Made by a program: the position numbers and the translations under genes. Under the pieces are notes generated by a model. The model was not told the origin of the DNA. It was given only the letters and a program-made list of their open reading frames with translations, and ran no database searches. A stretch of 64,000 bases of DNA from Sandaracinaceae bacterium (GTDB lineage Bacteria; Myxococcota_A; Polyangia; Polyangiales; Houyiibacteriaceae): contig JACKEI010000001.1 in NCBI GenBank assembly GCA_020633075.1, forward strand, positions 434,001 to 498,000. The letters are read 5' to 3'. Position 1 is the stretch's first letter, and the number at the start of each line of letters is the position of its first letter. Below are positions 1 to 8,750 of the stretch, in pieces.

Positions 1-592
1 TGTCATCCGCCTGGACGTCGTCGCTCGGGCAGTCGGGCGAGTCGCCCAGGCAGGACTCCGCGACGTCGCAGACGCCCGTCGCGGCCCGACACTCGGTCCC
101 CGCGCTGACGAAGCCGTCTGCCGGGCACGCGGCGCTGCTGCCGTCGCACAGCTCGGCCACGTCGCAGGCGCCGTTCGCGTCTCGGCAGGTCTGACCCGCC
201 GCCACGGGCGCGCAGGCGCCGGCACCGTCGCAGAAGCCGGTGCCGCACTCGTCCGTGCCGCACTCGTCCTCGGGGTCTTGGTTCGCCAGGATGGGCGCGC
301 AGGTGCCGGCCGCTTCGCCCGTCTGGCTCAGAACGCAGGCCTCGCACGTTCCGTCGCACGCGCTGTCGCAGCACACGCCGTCCACGCACTGCCCGCTGGC
401 GCAGGTGCCGCCCACGCTGCAGATGGTCCCCAGCGGATGAAGGCCGCCTCCCGCGTCGGGGTTGACCCCACCGTCGCCGACGCCCGTGTCGGTGCCTGCG
501 TCGGCAGGGGAGGGGTCGTCCCCGCAGCCCAGCGCGGCCAGAGAGAGAGTCAGGCAGAGCGCCGCGGCGCTCGAGATGGATCGAGAAGACAT
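1..592 (-). CDS. Disintegrin-like Cys-rich lipoprotein (3' end cut by window edge)
   Basis: The frame is open from ATG at 592 to the window edge, giving 197 visible residues. The N-terminus is a lipoprotein signal (hydrophobic ALCLTLSLAALGC; lipobox Cys at 23), so the product should be lipid-anchored outside the cytoplasm. An Asp/Gly-rich linker (24-55) follows, then Cys-rich modules from residue 58. Residues ~132-159 and ~163-191 are two copies of a pattern of the type CRxxxGxCDxAExCxGxSxxCPxD, which resembles the eukaryotic disintegrin fold. Myxobacterial surface proteins often carry such modules. The partner bound is unknown. The C-terminus lies outside the window, and the pattern similarity does not prove an adhesive function. 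Confidence 0.75.
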   Translation of the reverse strand, partial: MSSRSISSAAALCLTLSLAALGCGDDPSPADAGTDTGVGDGGVNPDAGGGLHPLGTICSVGGTCASGQCVDGVCCDSACDGTCEACVLSQTGEAAGTCAPILANQDPEDECGTDECGTGFCDGAGACAPVAAGQTCRDANGACDVAELCDGSSAACPADGFVSAGTECRAATGVCDVAESCLGDSPDCPSDDVQADD

Positions 593-692
593 GCAGAACC
601 TCGTCGTGAAGTGAGCGCGAGGTCGCGCCCCGCTGTCACGGCAGTGGCTCTCGGTCCCCTTTCGATCACGACAAAGCGCTGCGAGGGGGCGG

Positions 693-3623
693 CTACTCCA
701 CGGCCGGCGCGTCGGCGTCTGCGTCGGCGTCCGCCGCGGCGTCCGCCTCGCTGCGCAGCTCCGTCAGCGTCTCGCCCAGCGCGTTGATGGCGTCGCCATA
801 GTCCGCCCAGCGCCCCTCACGCTGGGCGCGCAGCGCGCGCTCGTAGAGCTGATGCGCCCGCACCCGCGCGTCGGGGCTGAGGTCGGGGAGCGGCGGCTCT
901 TCGGCAGCGTCCGTGCCAGCCTCGATGAGCGCTCCCGTGGCGGGCGGCTCCACGGCGCTGGCCTGCGCACGCGGGGGGGCGCTGCTGCCGACCGGCGCTT
1001 CGCTGTCGGCTGCCCCCTCACCTCCGAAGAGGCGCTGGATGGCCAGGTCCAGCGTGGTCTCCATCACGATCTGGTTCTGATAGACCACGATCACCCGCTT
1101 GAGCTCGGGAATGCGGCCCGCCGGCCCGGAGCCTGGCGCGCGTGTGCCGCTGCCGTCGCGTGAGGAGCGCAGGTAGAGGGGCGCCACGTAGATGAGCGAC
1201 TCCTCGATGGGAATCACCAGCAGGGTCCCGAACAGCGCCTGCGAGCCCCGCTGGTCCCACAGCGACACCTGCCGCGAGATCTCCGCGTCTTGGTGGATGC
1301 GGTTCATGATCTGCTGCGGACCGAACACCAGCCGGTCGCGCGGGAGCTTGTACACCACCAGCTCGCCGCGGTGCTCCCCGTCGCTGCGGGCCACCATCCA
1401 CGCCGCCAGGTTCTCTTTGCGCTTGGGCGTGTAGGGCAGCATCAGGATGAACTCTTCACGCTCCTCCCCCGGCAAGCGCATGACGGTGTAGTAGGGCGCC
1501 ATGGCTTGCGCTGCGTCGGCGCGCGTGAGCTGCGGGATCTCCCACTGGTCCTCGCGGTTGTAGACCAGCTCCGGCTCGCTCATGTGGTACGTGGTGAACA
1601 CGCGGCTCTGGATACCGAACAGGTCCTCCGGGTAGCGCAGGTGCCGCTGCAGGTCCTCCGGCATGTCGCTCAGGTCCCGGAACAGCTCCGGAAAGATGTG
1701 CCGATACGTCGCGAGCAGCGGGTCGGCGTCGTCGTTGACGTAGAAGTCCACCGTGCCGTCGTACGCGTCGATGATGACCTTCACCGCGTTGCGCATGTAG
1801 TTGGTGCCGTCCGCCAGCGGCTGCGCGTAGGGGTAGCGCTCGCTGCGGGTGTAGGCGTCCAGGATCCACGCGAGCGAGCCGTTGTCGCGCACCACCATGT
1901 ACGGGTCGCTGTCGTACGTGAGGAAGGGCGCGATGCGCTCCGCCCGCTGGCGGATGTTCCGATAGAGCAGCACGCGGCTGTCTTCGGTGATGTCGTTGCT
2001 CAGCAGCAGCTTGAGCTGCCCCAGGCGCAGCCCGACCAGCAGCTGGGTCCAGAACGAGTCCAGCCGCACGCCGGCGCGCCCCGTGTACGTGGTGAAGACG
2101 TTCTCGTCGCCCGCCGGGTGATCGAACTCGTCGTTGCGGGTGCGCACGAAGACGTGGTCGTTGCTGAGCTCGCCGAAGTAGATGCCCGGTCGCGTGACGG
2201 CGAAGCCCGTGCCCTCCGCCGAACGCGGCGGGATGTCCTGCACGTAGAGCACCGGCAGGCCCTCTGGCGTGGCCTGGTTCACGGGGCCCAAGGTCAGGCC
2301 GTAGCCGTGCGTGAACGTGAAGTGCTCGTTGATCCAGGTGCGCGACGGAAGCGCCTCCGCCTGCAGCTCACGGGGCGACAGCATGATCTGCCGCAGCTGC
2401 CCGTTCACCATGTAGCGGTCGTTGTCCACGGACTCGAAGTCGTAGTAGGTCCGGATCTCTTGGATCTGCGCGAAGGTGTCCAGCAGCTCGCGGTGGTCCC
2501 AGAGGCGCACGTTGTCGAGCGTGCCCTGGTTGTTGGCGATGTCCTCGGTGGTCAGCGTGCGGGCCGTGTTCAGGTCGCGCACGGTCACCTGGTCCAGGCC
2601 GAAGGCGTGGCGTGTGGCGGCGATGTTGTGCGCGATGAAGGGGGCTTCGCGCTGGGCCTCGTTGGGCTGCACGCTGAAGCGCTCCACCGCTGCGGGGTAG
2701 ACGCGCACCACCAGCAGGTCCGTGGCGATCACGGAGCCCAGCGCCAAGCCCACCAGCAGCAGGTGCTGACGGGTGGCGCTGATGAGCACCGCGACGGCGG
2801 CCAAGACCGCGACGGCGGCGAGGATGCCCAGCGCGGGCAGCTTGGCGTGCACGTCCGCGTAGCTCGCTCCCGCCACGGGGCCTTGGTCCGAGAAGAGCAA
2901 CTCGAAGCGGTCCAGCCAGGCGCCCACCGCGAGCAGCACCAGGAACACGGCCAAGAGCGCGCTGGCGTGCACGCGCACCCGGCGGTGGGCCCGCAGGCGG
3001 CCGACGTCCAGCACCACGCCGCCGCGCAGCGCGTACACGGCGCCGATCAAGAGGCCGCTGAGCACCACCGCCGCTTGCACTGCGCCGTACACGGACGTGA
3101 GCGCGGGCAGGTCGAAGAAGTAGAAGCTCAGGTCGTTGCCGAAGATGGGGTCCTCGAGCCCGAAGGCCACACCCTGGACGTAGCGCGAGTAGGTCTCCCA
3201 CTCGCGCGAGGCGATCAGGCCGTAGACCACGCCGGCCAAGATGGACACGGGCGCCACGATGCGCGGTGCCCAGTTGCCGAGGTCAAGGGGAGGGGTGGCC
3301 AGACCGTTGGGGGTGCGCGGGCGCGGGGCGGCGAAGCGCGCCGACAGGCTCAGGGCCAGGCGCCCCTGCGCGTACAGGAAGCCCGCGAAGGACAGCCCCG
3401 AGATGACTCCGAGGGCGAGACGGGTACGCAGGATGGTGGCGTACACGGAGCCGTGCCCCAGCGACCGGAACCAGCGCAGGTCGATGTAGACGCTGGCCCA
3501 GAGCGGCAGGAAGACCGCGAGGACCAGCGCACCGAAGAGGAAGGTGAGCGCGAGTCCGGGCCGCGGGGGCTCTCGATCTGGGAAGTGCTGCATGCCTGCG
3601 AAACGTCGGGGGGTTCCACCCAT
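693..3623 (-). CDS. UPF0182 family integral membrane protein
   Basis: Large membrane protein of the UPF0182/COG1615 family, whose molecular role is unknown. The first ~320 residues hold about seven hydrophobic segments (near 25-45, 70-90, 120-140, 175-200, 225-245, 270-290 and 295-315). Residues ~320-900 form the long, Tyr- and Asp-rich extracytoplasmic region typical of the family. The length of 976 residues is normal. The tail alternates Ala and Asp, coded by a short GCGTCG-type repeat near 710-735. ATG at 3623 or ATG at 3593 (MQHFPDREPP) could be the start. It lies 64 bp downstream of the ABC exporter gene on the same strand, so the two may be co-transcribed. Confidence 0.9.
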   Translation of the reverse strand: MGGTPRRFAGMQHFPDREPPRPGLALTFLFGALVLAVFLPLWASVYIDLRWFRSLGHGSVYATILRTRLALGVISGLSFAGFLYAQGRLALSLSARFAAPRPRTPNGLATPPLDLGNWAPRIVAPVSILAGVVYGLIASREWETYSRYVQGVAFGLEDPIFGNDLSFYFFDLPALTSVYGAVQAAVVLSGLLIGAVYALRGGVVLDVGRLRAHRRVRVHASALLAVFLVLLAVGAWLDRFELLFSDQGPVAGASYADVHAKLPALGILAAVAVLAAVAVLISATRQHLLLVGLALGSVIATDLLVVRVYPAAVERFSVQPNEAQREAPFIAHNIAATRHAFGLDQVTVRDLNTARTLTTEDIANNQGTLDNVRLWDHRELLDTFAQIQEIRTYYDFESVDNDRYMVNGQLRQIMLSPRELQAEALPSRTWINEHFTFTHGYGLTLGPVNQATPEGLPVLYVQDIPPRSAEGTGFAVTRPGIYFGELSNDHVFVRTRNDEFDHPAGDENVFTTYTGRAGVRLDSFWTQLLVGLRLGQLKLLLSNDITEDSRVLLYRNIRQRAERIAPFLTYDSDPYMVVRDNGSLAWILDAYTRSERYPYAQPLADGTNYMRNAVKVIIDAYDGTVDFYVNDDADPLLATYRHIFPELFRDLSDMPEDLQRHLRYPEDLFGIQSRVFTTYHMSEPELVYNREDQWEIPQLTRADAAQAMAPYYTVMRLPGEEREEFILMLPYTPKRKENLAAWMVARSDGEHRGELVVYKLPRDRLVFGPQQIMNRIHQDAEISRQVSLWDQRGSQALFGTLLVIPIEESLIYVAPLYLRSSRDGSGTRAPGSGPAGRIPELKRVIVVYQNQIVMETTLDLAIQRLFGGEGAADSEAPVGSSAPPRAQASAVEPPATGALIEAGTDAAEEPPLPDLSPDARVRAHQLYERALRAQREGRWADYGDAINALGETLTELRSEADAAADADADADAPAVE

Positions 3624-3687
3624 CGGCTCGACGCGATGCTCCTTCCCGTATCACGCGCTGCTCAGCGTCGCCACCCAGCCCCGGGGC

Positions 3688-5475
3688 TCACTCGGCGGCG
3701 GCCTCGCCTGTCTGCACGCGCCAGAGGCTCGCGTAGACGCCGTCGCGAGCCAGCAGCGCTTCATGGCGCCCCGACTCCACCACGCGGCCTTCGCTCAGCA
3801 CGTCGATGCGGTCGGCGGCGCGGATGGTGGAGAGGCGGTGCGCGATGACCACCGTGGTGCGACCGCGACTGACCTCCGCCAGCGAGCGTTGAATGGCCGC
3901 CTCGGTCTCGTTGTCCACTGCCGACGTGGCCTCGTCGAACACGAGGATGGGCGGGTCCTTCAGGATGGCGCGCGCGATGGACAGGCGCTGCTGCTGCCCC
4001 CCGGACAGCTTCTGGCCGCGCTCGCCCACGATGGTGTCCAGCCCCTCGGGGAGCGCCTCGATGAACTCGAGGGCCTCGGCCTTGCGGGCGGCCTCGAGGA
4101 CCTCGGCGTCCGTGGCGTCCAGCCGTCCGTAGGCGATGTTCTCGCGCACGGTGCCGTGGAACAGGAAGACGTCTTGGCTGACCAAGCCGATGGTGGAGCG
4201 CAGCGCGCGCAGCTGCAGCGTGGGCAGCGGGTGGCCGTCGAGCGTGATGCTGCCGCGGCTCGGGTCGTAGAAGCGCAGCAGCAGCTTGACCAGGGTGGAC
4301 TTGCCGGAGCCTGTGGCGCCCACCACCGCCACCGTCTGGCCGGCAGGCACGTCCAGGTCCAGCCCCTGCAGCACGGGCACGTCGGGGCGGTAGGCGAAGT
4401 GGACGTCCCGTAGCGAGAGGGCGCCGCGCACGTCGTCGTGCGGCAAGTCCAGCGTCCCGTCCTTCAAGACGCGTTGCGTGTCCAGCAGGTCGAGGGCGCG
4501 CGTGGTGGAGGCCATGGCGCGTTGGTAGAGGTCGAAGGTCTCCCCCAGGCGCGTGAGCGGCCACAGCAGGCGCTGCGTCAGAAAGACCATCACCGAGAAG
4601 GACCCGATGGCGAGCGTGCCCGAGAGGGCCAGGTGTCCGCCTGCGATGAGCGTGGCCACGAAGCCCACCACGATGACCATGCGGATGACCGGCACGAACG
4701 CCGCGCTGAGGCGGATGGCGTCCTGGTTCACGGCCTCGTAGCCGCGGCTCTCGCTCTCCAGGCGGGCCAGCTCGTGCGCCTCGTTGGTGAAGCTCTTGAT
4801 GGTGCGGATGCCGCCAAGGTTGATGGCCAAGCGGCTGTTCAGAGAGCCCACCGCGTCACGGACGCGCGCGTAGCGGGGCATGAGCAGCGCCTGATAACGG
4901 AAGGACCCGAAGAGCACGAAGGGCACCGGCAGGAACGCCAGCGCCGCCACAGACGGGGCCAGGGCGAAGAACACCGAGGCGATCACCACCACCGTGGTGC
5001 CCACCTGGATCAGCTCGTTGGCGCCGGTGTCCAAGAAGCGCTCCAGCTGGTTCACGTCGTCGTTGAGCACGCTCATGAGCTCGCCCGTGCCGCGCTCTTC
5101 GAACCAGGCCACGTCCAGCGACTGCACGTGGTCGTAGAGGGAGATGCGCAGCTGGTGCTGGATGGTCTGCGCCAGGTTGCGCCAGGCCACCTGAAAGAGG
5201 TACTCGAACACCGACTCCAGCCCCCAGATGACCACCGTCAGGAGCGCCAGCGCCCAGAGCTGGTGCAGCGGGTCCGGGATGCCCAGGCCCGCCAGCAGCG
5301 ACTCCTCGCGCGTGACCACCACATCCACCGCGGCGCCGATGAGCAAGGGCGGCGCCAGGTCGAAGACCTTGTTGAGGAAGGAGTACGCGGCGGCGAGGCG
5401 CACGCGAGCGCGGTGGGGCTTGGCGTAGTCCAGCAGCCGCGCGAGAGGCCGCCCGCTCTTGTGTTTCCCGGGCAT
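3688..5475 (-). CDS. ABC exporter, fused permease and ATPase (MsbA/MdlB type)
   Basis: Half-transporter of 595 residues that should work as a homodimer exporting a hydrophobic substrate. An N-terminal six-helix ABC transmembrane domain (residues ~20-330) is followed by a nucleotide-binding domain with Walker A GATGSGKST (~383-391), signature LSGGQQQR (~491), Walker B ILVFDEATSAVD (~510) and the switch His in VIAHRLS. All ATPase residues appear intact. The substrate cannot be read from the sequence; the family includes lipid flippases and multidrug exporters. ATG at 5475 is separated by only 44 bp from the divergent TerC gene, so promoters of both must be packed there or lie inside coding sequence. 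Confidence 0.92.
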   Translation of the reverse strand: MPGKHKSGRPLARLLDYAKPHRARVRLAAAYSFLNKVFDLAPPLLIGAAVDVVVTREESLLAGLGIPDPLHQLWALALLTVVIWGLESVFEYLFQVAWRNLAQTIQHQLRISLYDHVQSLDVAWFEERGTGELMSVLNDDVNQLERFLDTGANELIQVGTTVVVIASVFFALAPSVAALAFLPVPFVLFGSFRYQALLMPRYARVRDAVGSLNSRLAINLGGIRTIKSFTNEAHELARLESESRGYEAVNQDAIRLSAAFVPVIRMVIVVGFVATLIAGGHLALSGTLAIGSFSVMVFLTQRLLWPLTRLGETFDLYQRAMASTTRALDLLDTQRVLKDGTLDLPHDDVRGALSLRDVHFAYRPDVPVLQGLDLDVPAGQTVAVVGATGSGKSTLVKLLLRFYDPSRGSITLDGHPLPTLQLRALRSTIGLVSQDVFLFHGTVRENIAYGRLDATDAEVLEAARKAEALEFIEALPEGLDTIVGERGQKLSGGQQQRLSIARAILKDPPILVFDEATSAVDNETEAAIQRSLAEVSRGRTTVVIAHRLSTIRAADRIDVLSEGRVVESGRHEALLARDGVYASLWRVQTGEAAAE

Positions 5476-5519
5476 AGCGGGTGATAGCCGCCCAGAGGGG
5501 GGTGCGCTACCGTCCCCCG

Positions 5520-6254
5520 ATGGACGCGACCTTGATCGATGCCGCCTTGGCCCTGCTGACCCTCTCTGCGATGGAGATCGTGCTGGGGATCGACAACGTC
5601 ATCTTCATCGCCATCCTGGTCGCGCGGGTCGAGGACGCGAAGCGTGAGCGGCTCCGGCGCATTGGTCTGCTGCTGGCGCTGGGCATGCGCATCGGGCTGT
5701 TGATGGCCATCGAGTGGATCATGAGCCTGACGGACACCGTGCTGACGGTCATGCAGAACGAGCTCTCGGGGCGTGACCTCATCTTGCTGGCTGGCGGTGC
5801 GTTCTTGATCGCCAAGAGCACGCACGAGATCCACGACAAGGTGGAGGGAGCGAGCCGGCCCGCGGACGAGACGCCCAAGGCGGCTGCCGGTGCGGCGTCG
5901 GTGCTCGCGCAGATCATCGCGGTGGACGTGGTGTTCTCGCTGGACTCGGTCATCACCGCCGTGGGGATGGCCGACCAGGTGTGGGTCATGGTGGTGGCCA
6001 TGGTGCTCGCGACCGTCGTGATGCTGGTGTCCGCGAAGCCCATCGGGGACTTCGTGGAGGCGCACCCCACGTTGAAGGTGCTCGCGCTGGCCTTCCTGAT
6101 CCTCATCGGGGTGATGCTGGTGGCCGAGGGCCTGGGTCAGCACGTGAGCAAGGGGTACATCTACTTCGCCATGGCGTTCAGCCTGGTGGTGGAGATGATC
6201 AACATGCGAGTGCGCAAGCGGGCCGCGCCGGTGGCACACAGCGAGCCAAGCTGA
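5520..6254 (+). CDS. TerC/YjbE-family integral membrane protein
   Basis: Multi-pass membrane protein of 244 residues in the TerC superfamily, whose members are linked to metal-ion efflux or metalation of exported enzymes and to tellurium resistance. Two internally related halves carry the family motifs: an acidic GIDNVIFI motif near residue 25 and VDVVFSLDSVITAVGM near residue 140, whose buried Asp residues are the likely ion ligands. About seven hydrophobic helices are visible. ATG at 5520 was chosen over an upstream ATG at 5481 because the extra 13 residues are basic, overlap the divergent promoter space and precede the natural first helix. The substrate is not determinable. Confidence 0.9.
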   Translation: MDATLIDAALALLTLSAMEIVLGIDNVIFIAILVARVEDAKRERLRRIGLLLALGMRIGLLMAIEWIMSLTDTVLTVMQNELSGRDLILLAGGAFLIAKSTHEIHDKVEGASRPADETPKAAAGAASVLAQIIAVDVVFSLDSVITAVGMADQVWVMVVAMVLATVVMLVSAKPIGDFVEAHPTLKVLALAFLILIGVMLVAEGLGQHVSKGYIYFAMAFSLVVEMINMRVRKRAAPVAHSEPS

Positions 6255-6311
6255 CGAGCCCGCTGGTGGCCCCGCAGCGCTAGCCCCGCCGACGGGGGCG
6301 TGAGCGGGGGG

Positions 6312-6761
6312 TCAGGCGCTGCGGCGCTTCTGCTGAGCGGCGCTGAGGACCTCACGCACGTTGGCCATGCCGGCTCTCTCGCCGCACTCGGCCAGCCACG
6401 CGATGCCCTCGTCCAGGGTGCCCACGGCCTTGGTGGGGCAGGCGGGCTCCACCACCCACAGCACCGCCGTCAGCGCACCGCGGATGAGCCCGTTGTCCAC
6501 CACGATGGCCATCCCCGCGGTGTACTTGCGCGTGGCCTGCTCGGCCTCCTTCAGCCAGTCGCCGAAGAGCTTGCGTTGCGTGGCCGGCATGACGTGGCCG
6601 CTGCGCGCGTCGCACAGCAGGAGGTGCGGCGAGCGTCGCGCCAGCATGTCGCGCTGACCCTGGATGAACGCCCGCACGTCCGCGTCGTCCACCCGTTGGC
6701 TGGGGATGGTCACGACGACCAGTGGGTAGTGAGTGAAGTCGGTCTCGAAGCGTGTGGACAT
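6312..6761 (-). CDS. Small cytosolic protein, STAS/SEC14-like fold suspected
   Basis: 149 residues with no signal peptide or membrane segment. The alternation of a short acidic motif (RVDDADVRAFIQGQ), a central strand (HLLLCDARSG) and an amphipathic helix ending in KYTAGMAIVVDN resembles the small STAS/SpoIIAA-like proteins common in myxobacteria, but this is a fold guess. ATG at 6761 is used because residues upstream in the same frame are Arg/Ala-rich and unlike protein. It is convergent with the TerC gene, with 57 bp between them containing a short GC hairpin but no T-run. Its partner is unknown. Confidence 0.7.
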   Translation of the reverse strand: MSTRFETDFTHYPLVVVTIPSQRVDDADVRAFIQGQRDMLARRSPHLLLCDARSGHVMPATQRKLFGDWLKEAEQATRKYTAGMAIVVDNGLIRGALTAVLWVVEPACPTKAVGTLDEGIAWLAECGERAGMANVREVLSAAQQKRRSA

Positions 6762-6874
6762 GGCTCTCAGTGGCCAGCCTACCCGCTTCCGTCGTGAACA
6801 CCAGCCACACCGGATGGCGCTGGGGTGTGCGTGGGTCGCGCGGACGGCGGCTGTAGGCTGCGCGACCGTGCCTC

Positions 6875-7495
6875 TCAGGACGAGGCGCCGAAGCAGCGGT
6901 GTGTGGTTGGCTCCGTGCTGCACCCGAGCGCCGTCAGGGGGAGCACGGTGGTCTGCGTGTCTGGTGGCGCGATGGTCAACGTGTAGGCGGGGACCGCGCC
7001 GTAGTCTTCGAGGTCCACCTTCCATGTGTAGACGGTGTCGGCGACCGTCACGCTGAGGGTGTCGTCGAAGTTGTGGTGGGTGACCTGGTAGTCCAGCTCA
7101 GCGGGAGTGGTGAGGCAGTGCAGCGTGCCGGAGATGGACAGGGCCATGCCGCGCGCCACGAAGACGGCCGTGCCGCTGGTGCCGAGGGAGTCCGGGTCAG
7201 GCTGGATGACGAAGGCGAGCGTGATGGTGCCGTCCGCGCTCTCGAAGCGGTTGGTGGAGGCGTAGGCCGCGTTGGGCAGCGGCGTGACGCCTGCGAGACA
7301 GGCCGCGAGTGGGTCAGGGCCGGCGTCCGCAGCGCCTGTGTCGCGCGCACCCAGCTCGAAGGAGCCCGCGTCGGACCCACTGCCATCACCGCCGCCACCA
7401 CACGCGGCCAGGGTGAGCGCTGCGAGCGCCAGCGAGAGAGGCGCGGCACCGAGAGTGAGACGTGTACAGGCAAGCGACAGAGCGGAAGCAGGCAT
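6875..7495 (-). CDS. Lipoprotein of unknown function
   Basis: 206 residues. The N-terminus has a hydrophobic signal ending in LAALTLAAC followed by a Gly/Ser/Asp linker, typical of a myxobacterial outer-membrane-bound lipoprotein. The body is a predicted beta-rich domain with four Cys after the lipobox, including pairs that could form disulfides (one near the end, GCSTEPTTHRCFG). No enzyme motif is seen and no family is recognised. It is separated from the downstream small gene by 113 bp and from the exporter operon by 154 bp, so it is probably its own unit. Confidence 0.75.
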   Translation of the reverse strand: MPASALSLACTRLTLGAAPLSLALAALTLAACGGGGDGSGSDAGSFELGARDTGAADAGPDPLAACLAGVTPLPNAAYASTNRFESADGTITLAFVIQPDPDSLGTSGTAVFVARGMALSISGTLHCLTTPAELDYQVTHHNFDDTLSVTVADTVYTWKVDLEDYGAVPAYTLTIAPPDTQTTVLPLTALGCSTEPTTHRCFGASS

Positions 7496-7649
7496 GTCCG
7501 AGAACGTAGCCGGTCGCTCGCCGCGCGGCGAGGGGCACTTCTTCGCAGAGCACGGCGTCTCGGGAAGACCTCGAGCTCGCCGTCTCGCGTGTGCTCGTGG
7601 TCACGGACCCCGCCGACCTGTTCCAGCGGCACTGAGCCGCTCGGCCAGC

Positions 7650-8750
7650 TCAGCCGAGCTTCTTCTGGAAGCGGAGGGAGGCCAGGGTCACGAAGAACAC
7701 GAGGATGACGCTCATCCAGCCCAGCTCGCGCACCACGTCGGTCAGCTCCGAGCCCTTGAGGGTGATGCCCCGCACGATGCGCAGATAGTGCGTCAGCGGA
7801 AGGACCTCGCTGAGCCACTGCGCCGGGCGCGGCATGCCTTCCCACGGAAAGGCGAAGCCGGAGAGCAGGATGTTGGGCAGCAGAAAGAAGAAGCTCATCT
7901 GCATGGCCTGCTGCTGCGTCTTGGCCAGCGTGCTGAACACCAGCCCGAGCGCCAGGTTGGCGGCGATGAACACGAAACTCATGGCGTAGAGCAACGGCAG
8001 CGAACCGCGGAAGGGCACGTCGAACACCAGGTGACCCGCGATCAGGATGAGGGTGATCTGCACGTAGCCCACCGCGACGTACGGCAAGAGCTTGCCCACC
8101 ATCAGCTCGACGCTGCGCACCGGTGACACGATCAGCGCCTCCAGCGTGCCGCGCTCGCGCTCGCGCGCGATGGCCATGGACGTGAACATCACCATCGTCA
8201 TGGTGAGGATCACGCCGATGATGCCCGGCACTACGAAGATGGAGGTGCGCAGCTCCGGGTTGTACCAGATGGTGGGCTCCACCCGCATGGGTGGGACCAC
8301 CGGGCGCAGCGACAGGCTGGCGCCCCGCTCCGCCGCGAGGCCGCTGGCGGTGTTGGTCGCCGACGCCACGGTCTGCGGGTCCGAGCCGTCCACGATGACC
8401 TGCAGCGTGGCGCCGCGGCCGCTTAGGAGGTCCTCGGCGAAGCCGCGCGCGAACACCACCGCCACCTTGGCGCTGCCGGCGCGGAAGGCGCGCTCCACCT
8501 CCCCGTAGCTGCGCGCGTGGCCCACCACGTCGTAGTAGCCGGTCACCTCCATGGAGCGCACGAAGTCCCGCGACGCGGCCGAGCGGTCGTCGTCCAGCAC
8601 CAGCGTCGGCATGTGTCGCACGTCGTTGTTGATGGCGTAGCCGAAGAGCAGCAGCTGCATGACCGGCAAGACCACCATCATGGCGAGGGTCATGCGGTCG
8701 CGGCTGACCTGCCGCAGCTCCTTGTCCGCGATGGCGAGCATGCGGTTCAT
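7650..8750 (-). CDS. ABC-2 type transporter permease (YbhS/YhhJ-like)
   Basis: 366 residues: one N-terminal helix (~20-40), a large extracytoplasmic domain (~45-175), then five helices (~180-365). This is the ABC2_membrane architecture of E. coli YbhS/YbhR and YhhJ. Last gene of the tetR-hlyD-ATPase-permease operon: its ATG at 8750 overlaps the TGA of the ATPase gene by 4 bp (ATGA). The E. coli ybhGFSR operon has two permeases and this one has one, so a homodimer is likely. Inferred role: export of drugs or other hydrophobic compounds with the adaptor encoded upstream. Confidence 0.92.
   Translation of the reverse strand: MNRMLAIADKELRQVSRDRMTLAMMVVLPVMQLLLFGYAINNDVRHMPTLVLDDDRSAASRDFVRSMEVTGYYDVVGHARSYGEVERAFRAGSAKVAVVFARGFAEDLLSGRGATLQVIVDGSDPQTVASATNTASGLAAERGASLSLRPVVPPMRVEPTIWYNPELRTSIFVVPGIIGVILTMTMVMFTSMAIARERERGTLEALIVSPVRSVELMVGKLLPYVAVGYVQITLILIAGHLVFDVPFRGSLPLLYAMSFVFIAANLALGLVFSTLAKTQQQAMQMSFFFLLPNILLSGFAFPWEGMPRPAQWLSEVLPLTHYLRIVRGITLKGSELTDVVRELGWMSVILVFFVTLASLRFQKKLG

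Noticed and set aside
1290..3848. Long plus-strand open frame (852 codons) antisense to the UPF0182 gene
   Set aside because: It is the mirror of a well-supported gene; composition is His/Val/Arg-rich with no domain, the usual artefact in GC-rich DNA.
6270..6300. GC-rich hairpin between the TerC and STAS-like genes as a bidirectional terminator
   Set aside because: The stem is short (GCCCCG/CGGGGGC with a mismatch) and no T-run follows on either strand.
7510..7637. Short plus-strand frame ending in a plausible protein tail (LELAVSRVLVVTDPADLFQRH)
   Set aside because: It lacks any start codon after the TAG near 7510 and has no homologous context; too short to call a gene or pseudogene.
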